64,000 nt of DNA from Agromyces mariniharenae. Its GTDB lineage: Bacteria; Actinomycetota; Actinomycetes; Actinomycetales; Microbacteriaceae. The stretch's first letter is position 1. Each line of letters starts with the position of its first letter. The position numbers and the translations under genes are program-made. Below are positions 1-10,655 of this stretch, piece after piece. The notes beneath the pieces were generated by a model. That model worked only from the letters and a program-made list of their open reading frames with translations, was not told the DNA's origin and searched no databases. The stretch is from contig NZ_VSSB01000001.1 of NCBI RefSeq assembly GCF_008122505.1, positions 1,410,891-1,474,890 on the forward strand, given 5' to 3'.

Positions 1-1
1 C

Positions 2-568
2 ACGTACATCGGCGAGCCCGCCGACGCCGCGCCGGTGCTGGAACCGTTCGCGCACCTGGGCGCGCCGATCCTCGACCTCAGCGGCACGAGTACCTGGGTC
101 GAGGCGCAGAGCGCATTCGACTTCGCGCTCCCCGACGGTGGCCGCTACTACTGGAAGTCGCACTTCATCGACGAACTGGACGACGAGACCGTCGACCTCG
201 TGGTCGCGCACGCCGCTCGGCGGCCCGACCCCCGCTCGGCGGTGATCGTGCGGACCCTGGGTGGCGCGATCGACCGGGTCGGCGCCGACGAGACGGCCTT
301 CGCGCATCGCGGCACGCGGTTCAACGTGAGCGTGGACGCGATCTGGAGCGAACCCGGCTTGGACGACGGCTCGATCGCGTGGGCGCGAGGGCTCTGGAAC
401 GCGCTCGAGCCGGCCTCCCGCGGGATGTACCTGAACTTCGCCGGGCTGGGAGAGGAGGAGGGCGCCGTGGACGGTCTGACCCTCGGCGAGCACGAGGAGC
501 GCGTCCGGCGGATCCGGCGCGCCTACGACCCCGAGGGGGTGTTCGAGGTCGCCGCGGCCCGCCCCTGA
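2..568 (+). CDS. FAD-linked oxidase, C-terminal part (5' end outside window)
   Basis: The reading frame is already open at base 2, so this is the last ~188 codons of a larger gene. The C-terminus has the look of a berberine-bridge (BBE) tail of PCMH-type FAD oxidases: an NFAGLGEEEG segment, followed after a spacer by RRIRRAYDPEGVFEVA, the usual 'NF...YDP.N.F' ending. The FAD-binding half and any covalent His/Cys are upstream, so substrate cannot be named. It ends 89 bp before narG, reads in the same direction, and is probably a separate unit because a palindrome and a -10 element lie between. Confidence 0.7.
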   Translation, partial: TYIGEPADAAPVLEPFAHLGAPILDLSGTSTWVEAQSAFDFALPDGGRYYWKSHFIDELDDETVDLVVAHAARRPDPRSAVIVRTLGGAIDRVGADETAFAHRGTRFNVSVDAIWSEPGLDDGSIAWARGLWNALEPASRGMYLNFAGLGEEEGAVDGLTLGEHEERVRRIRRAYDPEGVFEVAAARP

Positions 569-576
569 GCACCCGA

Positions 577-598
577 CTCGAATCGGATCCGATACGAG
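577..598. promoter_or_regulatory. 22-bp near-perfect palindrome upstream of narG
   Basis: CTCG-a-ATCGGA/TCCGAT-a-CGAG is symmetric over 22 bp except for one A/A pair; the inner 12 bp (582-593) are a perfect palindrome. It begins 8 bp after the oxidase stop and ends 46 bp before the narG -10 hexamer. Symmetry with no loop suggests a dimeric regulator site more than a terminator. It does not resemble an FNR/ANR box (TTGAT-N4-ATCAA). Confidence 0.45.
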
Positions 599-644
599 GT
601 CCGCGCACGCCGAGCGTGCTCTGGCGAAGACGCCCGCACCTCGG

Positions 645-650
645 TATGGT
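645..650 (+). promoter_or_regulatory. -10 element of narG (leaderless arrangement)
   Basis: TATGGT lies 7 nt before the ATG at 658. There is no Shine-Dalgarno sequence in between, and initiation 6-8 nt after a -10 would put the transcript start at the ATG. No clear -35 is visible. Confidence 0.45.
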
Positions 651-657
651 CCGATCC

Positions 658-3600
658 ATGACCCCGTCCATCGGTGTGGATGGTCCGGCGTCCGACGCGT
701 TGCTCGCGGTCGGACGGTTCTTCACGCGCTGGGACGAGACGCCCGACCATCGCGCGGCGTTCCTGCAGGGAGGCCGCCAGGGCGACGCGTTCTACCGAGA
801 TCGCTGGAGCCACGACAAGGTGGTCCGCTCGACCCACGGCGTCAACTGCACGGGTTCGTGCTCGTGGAAGGTGTACGTCAAGGACGGCATCATCACGTGG
901 GAGGCCCAGCAGACCGACTACCCGAGCGTCGGGCCCGACCGTCCCGAGTACGAGCCGCGCGGATGCCCCCGCGGAGCCGCCTTCTCCTGGTACACGTACT
1001 CGCCCACGCGGGTTCGGTACCCGTACGTGCGGGGCGTGCTGCTCGAGGCGTACCGGGAGGCGAAGGCGCGACTCGGCGACCCGGTGCTGGCGTTCGGCGA
1101 GGTGTCGACGAACCGCGAGACGCGCCGCCGCTACCAGCAGGCGCGCGGCAAGGGCGGACTCGTGCGCGCCACCTGGGCCGAGGCCGTCGAGCTCGTCGCC
1201 GCCGGGTACGTGCACACGATCAAGGAGTACGGGCCCGACCGGGTCGCGGGCTTCAGCCCGATCCCCGCGATGTCGATGGTCTCGCACTGCGTCGGCACCC
1301 GGTTCACGCAGCTCGTCGGCGGCGTGATGACGTCCTTCTACGACTGGTACGCCGACCTGCCGGTGGCGAGCCCGCAGGTCTTCGGCGACCAGACGGATGT
1401 CCCGGAGTCGGGCGACTGGTGGGATGCCACGTACCTCATGATGTGGGGCTCGAACGTGCCGGTCACCCGCACGCCCGACGCGCACTGGATGGCCGAGGTG
1501 CGCTACCGCGGCACGAAGGTCGTCACCGTCAGCCCCGACTACGCCGACAACACGAGGTTCGCCGACGAGTGGCTGCCGTGCCAGGCCGGCACCGACGCCG
1601 CGCTCGCGATGGCGATGGGGCACGTGCTGCTGAAGGAGCACTACGTCGACCGGCGCGTGCCGTTCTTCGTCGACTACTCGCGGAAGTACACCGACCTCCC
1701 GCACCTCGTCACGCTCGTCGAGCACGGCGACGGCGGGCTGGTGCCCGGCAAGTTCCTCACCGCGGCCGACCTCGACGCGGCATCCGCTGCGCCCGAAACT
1801 GCGCCCGAGGAGGCGTGGAAGACCGTCGTGCTCGAGGCGGCGACGGGCGAGCCGGTGGTGCCGAACGGCTCCATGGGATTCCGGTACGCCGAGTCGGGCG
1901 AGGGTCGGTGGAACCTCGACCTCGAGCTGACCCAGCCCGCGCTCTCGGTGCGCGACGCACGTGTCGCCGCCGAGGACGTCGAGGTGCTGCTCCCCCGGTT
2001 CGACGCGCCCGACGGCTCAGGCGGCGTGCTCCGCCGCGGCGTCCCGGCCACACGCGTCGGCGACGCGCTCGTCACGACGGTCTTCGACCTGCTGCTCGCG
2101 CAGTACGGCGTCGGGCGCGAGGGCCTGCCCGGCGAGTGGCCGAGCGGCTACGACGATCGGGAGACCCCGTACACGCCCTCCTGGCAGGAGGACATCACGG
2201 GCGTGCCGGCCGAGGCCTGCATCCGCATCGCGCGCGAGTTCTCGCAGAACGCGATCGACTCGGGCGGCCGCTCGATGATCATCATGGGTGCGGGCATCTG
2301 CCAGTGGTTCCACGGCGACGCCACCTACCGGTCGATCCTCGCCCTGCTGATCCTGACGGGCTCGATGGGGCGCAACGGCGGCGGCTGGGCGCACTACGTC
2401 GGGCAGGAGAAGTGCCGGCCGATCACCGGGTGGCTCTCGCTCGCGAACGCGCTCGACTGGTCGCGGCCGCCGCGCACCATGATCGGCACCGCCTACTGGT
2501 ACCTGCACACCGACCAGTGGCGCTTCGACGGCTACTCGGCCGACGCGCTCGCCTCCCCGCTCGCCGAGGGACACCTCGCCGGCATGCACACCGCAGACAC
2601 GATCGCGCAGTCGGCCCGGCTCGGTTGGATGCCGTTCTACCCGCAGTTCGACCGCAACCCACTCGACGTCGCCGACCAGGCGGCGGCGGCCGTCGCCGCC
2701 GGCGCGGCATCCGACCCAGCGTCGTACGTGGCCGGGGCCCTGGCCGACGGGTCGCTGCGCACCGCCATCTCCGACGTGGACGCCCCCGAGAACTGGCCGC
2801 GCCTGCTCACGCTGTGGCGGTCGAACCTCATGGGCTCGTCGGCGAAGGGCAACGAGTACTTCCTGAAGCACCTGCTCGGCACGCACAGCAACGTCATGGC
2901 ATCGGACGAGGCGGCCATGCTGCCGCGCGAGATCGCGTGGCGCGACGAGATCCCCGAGGGCAAGCTCGACCTGCTCGTGTCGGCCGACTTCCGGATGACG
3001 TCCACCACGCTGCTGTCGGACGTGGTCTTCCCCGCGGCGACCTGGTACGAGAAGCACGACCTCTCGTCGACCGACATGCACCCGTTCGTGCACGCCTTCA
3101 CCCCGGCGATCGACCCGCCGTGGGAGGCGAAGAGCGACTTCGACCTGTTCCACGCGATCGCGCGCGAGCTCTCGCGGATGGCCGAGACCCACCTCGGGAC
3201 GCGCAAGGACCTCGTCTCCGTCCCGATGCAGCACGACACGGCCGGCGAGACCGCGCAGCCCGGCGGGATCGTGCGCGACTGGGCCCGCGGCGACGTCGCG
3301 CCGCTGCCCGGCAGGACGATGCCGGTGTTCGCCGTCGTCGAGCGCGACTACACCGCGATCGCCGACAAGCTCGCGACCGTGGGGCCGCTCGCCGAGAAGC
3401 TCGGCTTCACGATCAAGAACGTCACCTACGACGTGTCGCACGAGGTGGACCGGCTGGCGAAGGCGCACGGCGTGCTGCCCGACGGCCCGGCCGCGGGGCG
3501 CCCCGCGATCGACACCGACGTACGGCTGGCCGAGGCGATCCTCTCGTTCTCGGGCACGACGAACGGCGAGCTCGCGGTGCAGGGCTTCCGCACCCTCGAG

Positions 3601-4377
3601 AAACGGGTCGGCAAGCCGCTCGCCGACCTCGCCGAGGGATCGGAGGAGAAGCGGATCACGTTCGCGATGACGCAGGCCGCGCCCGTGCCGGTGATCACCT
3701 CGCCCGAATGGTCGGGCTCCGAGACCGGCGGCCGCCGGTACGCGCCGTTCACCGTGAACATCGAGCGGCTGAAGCCGTTCCACACGCTCACGGGCCGCAT
3801 GCACTTCTACCTCGACCACGACTGGATGCGCGACGTCGGCGAGGCGATGCCGATCTACCGGCCGCCGCTCGACCTGCACCGACTGCTCGGCGAGCCGAAG
3901 CTGGGTTCCGACGGCGGGCAGCAGGTGGTCGTGCGCTACCTCACCCCGCACTCGAAGTGGTCGATCCACTCGGAGTACCAGGACAACCTCTTCATGCTCT
4001 CGCTCTCGCGCGGCGGGCCGACGGTGTGGATGAGCCCCGCGGATGCCGCGGCGATCGGCGCCGCCGACAACGACTGGGTCGAGTGCGTCAACTCCAACGG
4101 CGTGCTCGTCGCCCGCGCGATCGTCTCGCACCGGATGCCGGAGGGCGTCGTCTACGTGCACCACGCGCAGGAGCGCACGATCGACGTGCCCAAGTCCGAG
4201 GCGACCGGCCGGCGGGGCGGCATCCACAACTCGGTGACCCGGCTGCTCGTGAAGCCGACGCACCTCATCGGCGGGTACGCGCAGCTCTCGTACACGTTCA
4301 ACTACCTCGGCCCGACGGGGAACCAGCGCGACGCGGTGGCGACCATCCGGCGCCGCAGCCAAGAAGTGACGTACTAG
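658..4377 (+). CDS. narG: Respiratory nitrate reductase, alpha subunit (NarG)
   Basis: Catalytic Mo-bisMGD subunit reducing nitrate to nitrite on the cytoplasmic side of the membrane, fed by NarH and NarI. The product from ATG 658 is 1239 aa, normal for NarG. Near residue 60 is the His/Cys cluster motif STHGVNCTGSCSW (His60, Cys64, Cys68; the further Cys is in RGCPRG), which ligates the FS0 iron-sulfur centre. The Mo-ligand region is in SPQVFGDQTDVPESGDWW. The C-terminus contains the molydopterin dinucleotide-binding fold (HSEYQDNLFMLSLSRGGP). The frame is open far upstream, but homologous sequence starts at about residue 15. ATG 646 is an alternative start; 658 fits the leaderless -10. It is the first gene of narGHJIK. 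Confidence 0.95.
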   Translation: MTPSIGVDGPASDALLAVGRFFTRWDETPDHRAAFLQGGRQGDAFYRDRWSHDKVVRSTHGVNCTGSCSWKVYVKDGIITWEAQQTDYPSVGPDRPEYEPRGCPRGAAFSWYTYSPTRVRYPYVRGVLLEAYREAKARLGDPVLAFGEVSTNRETRRRYQQARGKGGLVRATWAEAVELVAAGYVHTIKEYGPDRVAGFSPIPAMSMVSHCVGTRFTQLVGGVMTSFYDWYADLPVASPQVFGDQTDVPESGDWWDATYLMMWGSNVPVTRTPDAHWMAEVRYRGTKVVTVSPDYADNTRFADEWLPCQAGTDAALAMAMGHVLLKEHYVDRRVPFFVDYSRKYTDLPHLVTLVEHGDGGLVPGKFLTAADLDAASAAPETAPEEAWKTVVLEAATGEPVVPNGSMGFRYAESGEGRWNLDLELTQPALSVRDARVAAEDVEVLLPRFDAPDGSGGVLRRGVPATRVGDALVTTVFDLLLAQYGVGREGLPGEWPSGYDDRETPYTPSWQEDITGVPAEACIRIAREFSQNAIDSGGRSMIIMGAGICQWFHGDATYRSILALLILTGSMGRNGGGWAHYVGQEKCRPITGWLSLANALDWSRPPRTMIGTAYWYLHTDQWRFDGYSADALASPLAEGHLAGMHTADTIAQSARLGWMPFYPQFDRNPLDVADQAAAAVAAGAASDPASYVAGALADGSLRTAISDVDAPENWPRLLTLWRSNLMGSSAKGNEYFLKHLLGTHSNVMASDEAAMLPREIAWRDEIPEGKLDLLVSADFRMTSTTLLSDVVFPAATWYEKHDLSSTDMHPFVHAFTPAIDPPWEAKSDFDLFHAIARELSRMAETHLGTRKDLVSVPMQHDTAGETAQPGGIVRDWARGDVAPLPGRTMPVFAVVERDYTAIADKLATVGPLAEKLGFTIKNVTYDVSHEVDRLAKAHGVLPDGPAAGRPAIDTDVRLAEAILSFSGTTNGELAVQGFRTLEKRVGKPLADLAEGSEEKRITFAMTQAAPVPVITSPEWSGSETGGRRYAPFTVNIERLKPFHTLTGRMHFYLDHDWMRDVGEAMPIYRPPLDLHRLLGEPKLGSDGGQQVVVRYLTPHSKWSIHSEYQDNLFMLSLSRGGPTVWMSPADAAAIGAADNDWVECVNSNGVLVARAIVSHRMPEGVVYVHHAQERTIDVPKSEATGRRGGIHNSVTRLLVKPTHLIGGYAQLSYTFNYLGPTGNQRDAVATIRRRSQEVTY

Positions 4378-4392
4378 GGAGGTGACCTGCTG

Positions 4393-4452
4393 ATGGATGC
4401 AGTTCGTGAGCGCAGTATGGCCCCTCGTGGGAAGCGCCGGGGGTGGCACTGA
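4393..4452 (+). CDS. 19-codon mini-cistron coupling narG to narH
   Basis: Immediately after the narG stop is a near-consensus ribosome binding site GGAGGTGACC (4378-4387), 7 nt before ATG 4393. That ATG opens a 19-codon frame, MDAVRERSMAPRGKRRGWH, whose TGA (4450-4452) overlaps the narH ATG (4452-4454) as TGATG. The narH frame is closed by a stop at 4407, so this strong site cannot serve narH directly. The peptide is basic, with 6 Arg/Lys in 19. The simplest reading is a translational-coupling leader that delivers ribosomes to narH; whether the peptide itself does anything is unknown. Confidence 0.5.
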   Translation: MDAVRERSMAPRGKRRGWH

Positions 4453-6203
4453 TGCGCGTGATGGCCCAGATGGGCATGGTGATGAACCTCGACAAGTGCA
4501 TCGGATGCCACACCTGTTCGGTCACGTGCAAGCAGGCGTGGACCAACCGGGCCGGCACCGAGTACGTGTGGTTCAACAACGTCGAGACCCGGCCCGGACA
4601 GGGCTACCCCCGCCGCTACGAGGACCAGGAGCAGTGGCGCGGCGGCTGGGCGCTGAACGGTCGCGGCCGCCTGAAGCTGCGCACGGGCAGCCGGCTGAAG
4701 CGCCTGCTCACGATCTTCTCGTCGCCCGTGCAGCCCAAGCTCGAGGACTACTACGAGCCGTGGACGTACGACTACCAGACCCTGATCGACGCGCCGCTCG
4801 GCGACGACTTCCCGGTCGCGCGGCCGAAGTCGCTCATCACCGGCGAGGACACGAAGATCACGTGGTCGGCGAACTGGGACGACGACCTGGGCGGGGCGAG
4901 CGAGCTGGGGCACCTCGACCCGATCGTCGAGAAGGTCCGTCGCGAGAGCGAGGACGCGATCAGGTTCCAGTTCGAGCAGACGTTCATGTTCTACCTGCCG
5001 CGCATCTGCGAGCACTGCCTCAACCCCTCGTGCGTGGCGTCGTGCCCGTCGGGCGCGATCTACAAGCGCGAGGAGGACGGCATCGTCCTCGTCGACCAGG
5101 ACCGCTGCCGCGGCTGGCGGCAGTGCATCACCGGATGCCCCTACAAGAAGATCTACTTCAACCACAAGACCGGCAAGGCCGAGAAGTGCACCCTCTGCTA
5201 CCCCCGTCTCGAGGTCGGCATCCCGACGGTGTGCTCGGAGACGTGCGTCGGACGGCTCCGTTACCTGGGCCTGTTCCTCTACGACGCCGACCGGGTCACC
5301 GAGGCCGCCTCGACGCCCGACGAGAAGGACCTCTACGAGGCGCAGCTCGACCTCATGCTCGACCCCGACGACCCCGAGGTCATCGCCGTGGCGCGTGAGC
5401 AGGGCATCGCCGACGACTGGATGGACGCGGCCCGCCGCTCCCCCGTCTACGCGCTCGCGAAGAAGTACCGGGTCGCGCTGCCGCTGCACCCCGAGTACCG
5501 CACGATGCCGATGGTCTGGTACATCCCTCCGCTGTCGCCCATCGTCGACCTGCTGCGCGACCAGGGCCACGACGCCGAGTCGGCCGGCACGCTGTTCGGG
5601 GCGATCGAGGCGCTGCGGATCCCAGTCGAGTACCTCGCGGAGCTCTTCACCGCGGGCGACACCGACCTCGTCACGGGGGTGCTGCGCAAGCTCGCCGCGA
5701 TGCGGGCGTACCTGCGCGACATCACGCTCGACCGCGAGCGCGACGAGTCGATCGCGGCGGCGGTCGGCACGACCGGGTCGATGCTGTACGAGCTGTACCG
5801 GCTGCTCGCGATCGCGAAGTACGAGGAGCGCTACGTCATCCCGACCGCGCACTACGAGCAGGCGCACGAGCTCGAGGAGCTGGGCTGCTCGCTCGACTTC
5901 GACGGCGGCCCATACGAGGTCGCGGGATCCGGCCCGTTCGGCGAGGCGAGCGGCCGACCCGCGCCGGTCGCGGTCGAGACGTTCCTCGCGCTGCGCGACC
6001 GGCAGACCTCGGGCGGCACCGCGGGCGACGAGACACTGCGGGGCCGGGTCAACCTGCTGAACTGGGACGGCAACGGCACGCCGGCGGGGCTGTTCCCCGA
6101 CCGCGACGCGGGCGGCGGCGCGGCATCCGGCGGCGCGGGGCCCGGCCCGGCGGCGGGCCCGGGCGACTCGCCGCCCGACGACCGGGGCGGGGGTGCGCGA
6201 TGA
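4452..6203 (+). CDS. narH: Respiratory nitrate reductase, beta subunit (NarH)
   Basis: Four-cluster iron-sulfur electron-transfer subunit linking NarI haems to NarG. The N-terminus MRVMAQMGMVMNLDKCIGCH is the family-typical start. Cys motifs CIGCHTCSVTCKQAW, CEHCLNPSCVASCP, CRGWRQCITGCP (Trp replacing one Cys, the mark of the [3Fe-4S] centre) and CTLCYPRLEVGIPTVCSETC are all intact. The product is 583 aa; the last ~30 residues are a Gly/Ala/Pro-rich tail of low complexity. A GTG at 4443 in frame is an alternative start. ATG 4452 is preferred because it matches the family N-terminus and overlaps the stop of the upstream mini-cistron. Confidence 0.93.
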   Translation: MRVMAQMGMVMNLDKCIGCHTCSVTCKQAWTNRAGTEYVWFNNVETRPGQGYPRRYEDQEQWRGGWALNGRGRLKLRTGSRLKRLLTIFSSPVQPKLEDYYEPWTYDYQTLIDAPLGDDFPVARPKSLITGEDTKITWSANWDDDLGGASELGHLDPIVEKVRRESEDAIRFQFEQTFMFYLPRICEHCLNPSCVASCPSGAIYKREEDGIVLVDQDRCRGWRQCITGCPYKKIYFNHKTGKAEKCTLCYPRLEVGIPTVCSETCVGRLRYLGLFLYDADRVTEAASTPDEKDLYEAQLDLMLDPDDPEVIAVAREQGIADDWMDAARRSPVYALAKKYRVALPLHPEYRTMPMVWYIPPLSPIVDLLRDQGHDAESAGTLFGAIEALRIPVEYLAELFTAGDTDLVTGVLRKLAAMRAYLRDITLDRERDESIAAAVGTTGSMLYELYRLLAIAKYEERYVIPTAHYEQAHELEELGCSLDFDGGPYEVAGSGPFGEASGRPAPVAVETFLALRDRQTSGGTAGDETLRGRVNLLNWDGNGTPAGLFPDRDAGGGAASGGAGPGPAAGPGDSPPDDRGGGAR

Positions 6204-6826
6204 ACCGCCGGATCGTGTACCAGGCGGCATCCGTGTGCCTGAGCTACCCCGACGAGACGGTGCTCGGGCTCGCCGCGGTCGTGCGCCGCGCGCTCGGCGA
6301 GGCGGCTCGGCCGGCGGCCGCGTCGTTCGCCCCGCTGCTCGACTGGTGGGCGACGACGCCCCCGGCGGAGGTGCGCCGCATCTACGTCGACACGTTCGAC
6401 ATGTCGAAGCGCCACGCGCTCTACCTCTCGTACTGGACCGACGGCGACACCCGCCGCCGCGGCATGGCGCTCGGCGAGTTCAAGCGCCGCTACCGCGAGG
6501 CCGGCGGCGAGCTCGGCGACACGGGCGAGCTGCCCGACTACCTGCCGCTCGTGCTCGAGTTCGCACAGCATCGCCCCGACGCCGGCGCCGAGCTCATGCA
6601 GGAGTACCGGGCGAGTCTCGAGCTCATCCGCCTCGCCCTCGCCGAGCGGGATTCGCCATACGCCGGCGTGGTCGCAGCGGTCTGCGCGACGCTGCCCGGG
6701 CGGTCGCCCGAGGACCGGCAGCAGGCGATGGCCATGGCGGCGGCCGGTCCGCCGACCGAGTCGGTCGGGCTCGAGCCGCACGACCCGCGGCTGCTGCCCC
6801 TCGAGCCGATCGGCGGCGCGACATGA
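6200..6826 (+). CDS. narJ: Nitrate reductase assembly chaperone (NarJ)
   Basis: Cytoplasmic TorD/DmsD-type chaperone needed for molybdenum cofactor insertion and membrane docking of NarGH; not part of the final enzyme. It is 208 aa and all-helical in character, with the family hallmarks: VYQAASVCLSYPDE at the start, YVDTFDMSKRHALYLSYWTDGDTRRRG near residue 55-80 and LPDYLPLVLEF near residue 113. Its ATG overlaps the narH stop (ATGA), so it is translationally coupled. The C-terminal LEPHDPRLLPLEPIGG is a usual feature of actinobacterial NarJ. Confidence 0.93.
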   Translation: MNRRIVYQAASVCLSYPDETVLGLAAVVRRALGEAARPAAASFAPLLDWWATTPPAEVRRIYVDTFDMSKRHALYLSYWTDGDTRRRGMALGEFKRRYREAGGELGDTGELPDYLPLVLEFAQHRPDAGAELMQEYRASLELIRLALAERDSPYAGVVAAVCATLPGRSPEDRQQAMAMAAAGPPTESVGLEPHDPRLLPLEPIGGAT

Positions 6827-7650
6827 GCGTGCTGCTCTGGGGAATCCTGCCCTACGTCATGGTCGCGGTGCTCGTCGGCGGACTCATCTGGCGCTATCGC
6901 TACGACCAGTTCGGCTGGACCACGCGGTCATCGCAGCTCTACGAGTCGCGGCTGCTGCGGATCGGGTCGCCGCTGTTCCACTTCGGCATCCTCGTCGTGG
7001 TGATCGGGCATGTGGTCGGCCTGCTCATCCCCAAGGCGTGGACCGAGGCGGTCGGCGTCTCTGAGGACCTCTACCACGTGATGGCGCTCGGCCTCGGAAC
7101 GATCGCCGGGTTCGCGACGCTCGTCGGCGTCGGCATCCTGATCTACCGCCGGCGCACCACGGGGCCCGTGTTCATGGCGACGACGAAGAACGACAAGACG
7201 ATGTACGTCGTGCTCGTCGCGGCCATCGTCGCGGGCCTCGCGACCACGGTCATCAGCGTGTTCGGGCCGCACGAGGAGGTCACGTACCGCGACACCGTGT
7301 CGCCCTGGTTCCGGTCGTTGTTCGTGTTCCAGCCCGACATCCAGGCGATGTCGGAGGCGTCGCTCGCGTTCCAGGTCCACACGCTCATCGGCATGGCGCT
7401 GTTCATCATCTGGCCGTTCACCCGGCTCGTGCACGCGTTCACGGCCCCCGTGCACTACCTGTTCCGCCCGTACATCGTGTACCGGTCGCGCGACGGGCGC
7501 CCGAGCACGGCCGGCGGCATCCGGCGCGGCTGGGCCCCGGTCGGCACACCCGACCGCGACGCCGACCGCGGTGGCCGTGCGACCACGCGCGCCACCGGCC
7601 GCACGACCACCCGCACTCCGAAGGACCGCGCAGGAAGGGGCACCAGATGA
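6823..7650 (+). CDS. narI: Respiratory nitrate reductase, gamma subunit (NarI)
   Basis: Membrane cytochrome b that oxidises menaquinol and passes electrons to NarH. ATG 6823 overlaps the narJ stop (ATGA). The product is 275 aa, starting MSVLLWGILPYVMVAVLVGG with five predicted membrane segments. Candidate haem-ligating histidines are in PLFHFGILVVVIGHVVGLL and VHTLIGMALFIIWPFTRLVHAF. After the last membrane segment (about residue 210) there is an unusual Arg/Thr/Gly-rich hydrophilic tail of ~55 residues (for example RGGRATTRATGRTTTRT), longer than in typical NarI (~225-245 aa). The tail overlaps the narK start. Confidence 0.93.
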   Translation: MSVLLWGILPYVMVAVLVGGLIWRYRYDQFGWTTRSSQLYESRLLRIGSPLFHFGILVVVIGHVVGLLIPKAWTEAVGVSEDLYHVMALGLGTIAGFATLVGVGILIYRRRTTGPVFMATTKNDKTMYVVLVAAIVAGLATTVISVFGPHEEVTYRDTVSPWFRSLFVFQPDIQAMSEASLAFQVHTLIGMALFIIWPFTRLVHAFTAPVHYLFRPYIVYRSRDGRPSTAGGIRRGWAPVGTPDRDADRGGRATTRATGRTTTRTPKDRAGRGTR

Positions 7651-8867
7651 CCGAGCCGGCCGCCGCGCCCGCGACGACCGCCGAGCTGCCCGGCCGCGGG
7701 CTCAACCTCGGCCTCGCGCTGCTCGCGTTCGCGATCACGTTCTGGGCGTGGAACATCATCGCGCCGCTGGCCGTGCAGTACGCCGACGACCTCGACCTCG
7801 ACCCCACCCAGACGTCGCTGCTCATCGCGACGCCGGTGCTCGTCGGGTCGATCGGGCGAATCTTCACCGGCGCGCTCACCGACCGGTTCGGCGGCCGGAT
7901 CATGTTCACGATCCTCACCGGGGTCTCGGCGGTGCCCGTGCTGCTGGTGATGTTCGCCGGCGAGATCGGCTCGTATCCCCTGCTGCTCGCCTTCGGGTTC
8001 GTGCTCGGCATCGCGGGCACGACGTTCGCCGTCGGCATCCCCTTCGTGAACGCGTGGTACGAGCCGTCGCGGCGCGGCTTCGCGACCGGCCTGTTCGGCG
8101 CCGGCATGGGCGGCACGGCGCTGTCGTCGTTCTTCACGCCGCGGATGGTGGCCTCGTTCGGGTACGTGGCCACGCACGTGATCCTCGCGATCGCGCTCGT
8201 CATCGTGGCGATCGTCGTGTGGATGCTCATGCGCGACTCGCCACGGTGGGCGCCGAACCGCGACCGGGTCGTGCCGAAGCTCGCGGCCGCGGGCCGGCTG
8301 GCCGTGACCTGGCAGATGGCGTTCCTCTACGCGGTCACGTTCGGCGGCTTCGTGGCGTTCTCGACCTACCTGCCGACGTACCTCAAGGAGGTCTACGGCT
8401 TCGGACTCGCCGATGCCGGTGCCCGCACCGCCGGGTTCGCGATCGCGGCCGTCGTCGCCCGCCCGGTCGGCGGCTGGCTGTCCGACAAGATCGGCCCGGC
8501 GAGGGTCCTCATGATCTCGCTCGCGGGCGCGGCCGTGATGGCGATCATCATCTCGCTGAAGCCGCCGCCCGAGCTGCTCGCGGGCACGACGTTCGTGGTC
8601 ATGGCCGTGTTCCTCGGCCTCGGCACGGGTGCGGTGTTCACGTGGGTCGCCCAGCGCGCACCCGCGGAGCGCGTCGGCACGGTCACCGGCATCGTCGGCG
8701 CGGCCGGCGGCCTCGGCGGGTTCTTCCCGCCGCTCGTCATGGGCGCGACCTACGACGCGGCCACGCACACCTACACGATCGGCCTGCTGCTGCTGTGCGC
8801 GACGGCGCTCGTCGCGCTCGTGTTCACGGTGTTCCTCGCGCGGCGCGATCGGTCGCGCGCGGCCTGA
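7647..8867 (+). CDS. narK: Nitrate/nitrite transporter, MFS (NarK)
   Basis: Twelve-helix major facilitator of the nitrate/nitrite porter family, likely importing nitrate and/or exchanging it for nitrite produced by NarGHI. It is 406 aa with ATGA overlap with narI. Seen in the sequence: the NNP-like start FWAWNIIAPLAVQYADDL, the conserved loop after TM2 (RIFTGALTDRFGGR) and the Gly-rich nitrate signatures GFVLGIAGTTFAVGIPFVNAWY in TM5 and GIVGAAGGLGGFFPPLVMG in TM11. It is the last gene of the nar operon. No narL/X-type two-component genes are in the window, so regulation must act from elsewhere. Confidence 0.92.
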   Translation: MTEPAAAPATTAELPGRGLNLGLALLAFAITFWAWNIIAPLAVQYADDLDLDPTQTSLLIATPVLVGSIGRIFTGALTDRFGGRIMFTILTGVSAVPVLLVMFAGEIGSYPLLLAFGFVLGIAGTTFAVGIPFVNAWYEPSRRGFATGLFGAGMGGTALSSFFTPRMVASFGYVATHVILAIALVIVAIVVWMLMRDSPRWAPNRDRVVPKLAAAGRLAVTWQMAFLYAVTFGGFVAFSTYLPTYLKEVYGFGLADAGARTAGFAIAAVVARPVGGWLSDKIGPARVLMISLAGAAVMAIIISLKPPPELLAGTTFVVMAVFLGLGTGAVFTWVAQRAPAERVGTVTGIVGAAGGLGGFFPPLVMGATYDAATHTYTIGLLLLCATALVALVFTVFLARRDRSRAA

Positions 8868-8954
8868 GCGGGTCCACTACCACGGGGGCGCGATCGGACG
8901 GCAGCCCGTCCCGAGGGGGTGTCGCCCGCCGGGCATGCGCGGCAGACTGTGAGG

Positions 8955-10580
<1,626 letters not shown>

Positions 10581-10655
10581 CCGCCTCGATCCGCAACGAT
10601 TCCCCACCCCGATCCGGGTGCGACGATGCACGCGACCGACCTCCAGAGGAGTCCC

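Noticed and set aside
858..4385. 1175-codon plus-strand frame overlapping narG
   Set aside because: It is a shifted frame of narG with Arg/Pro/Ala-rich nonsense; narG has all family motifs.
4443..4451. GTG 4443 as narH start
   Set aside because: It has no better ribosome binding site, and family N-termini match ATG 4452; kept only as an alternative.
8894..8914. Terminator after narK (GGACGG/CCGTCC)
   Set aside because: Only a 6-bp stem with a 4-nt loop; too weak to claim.
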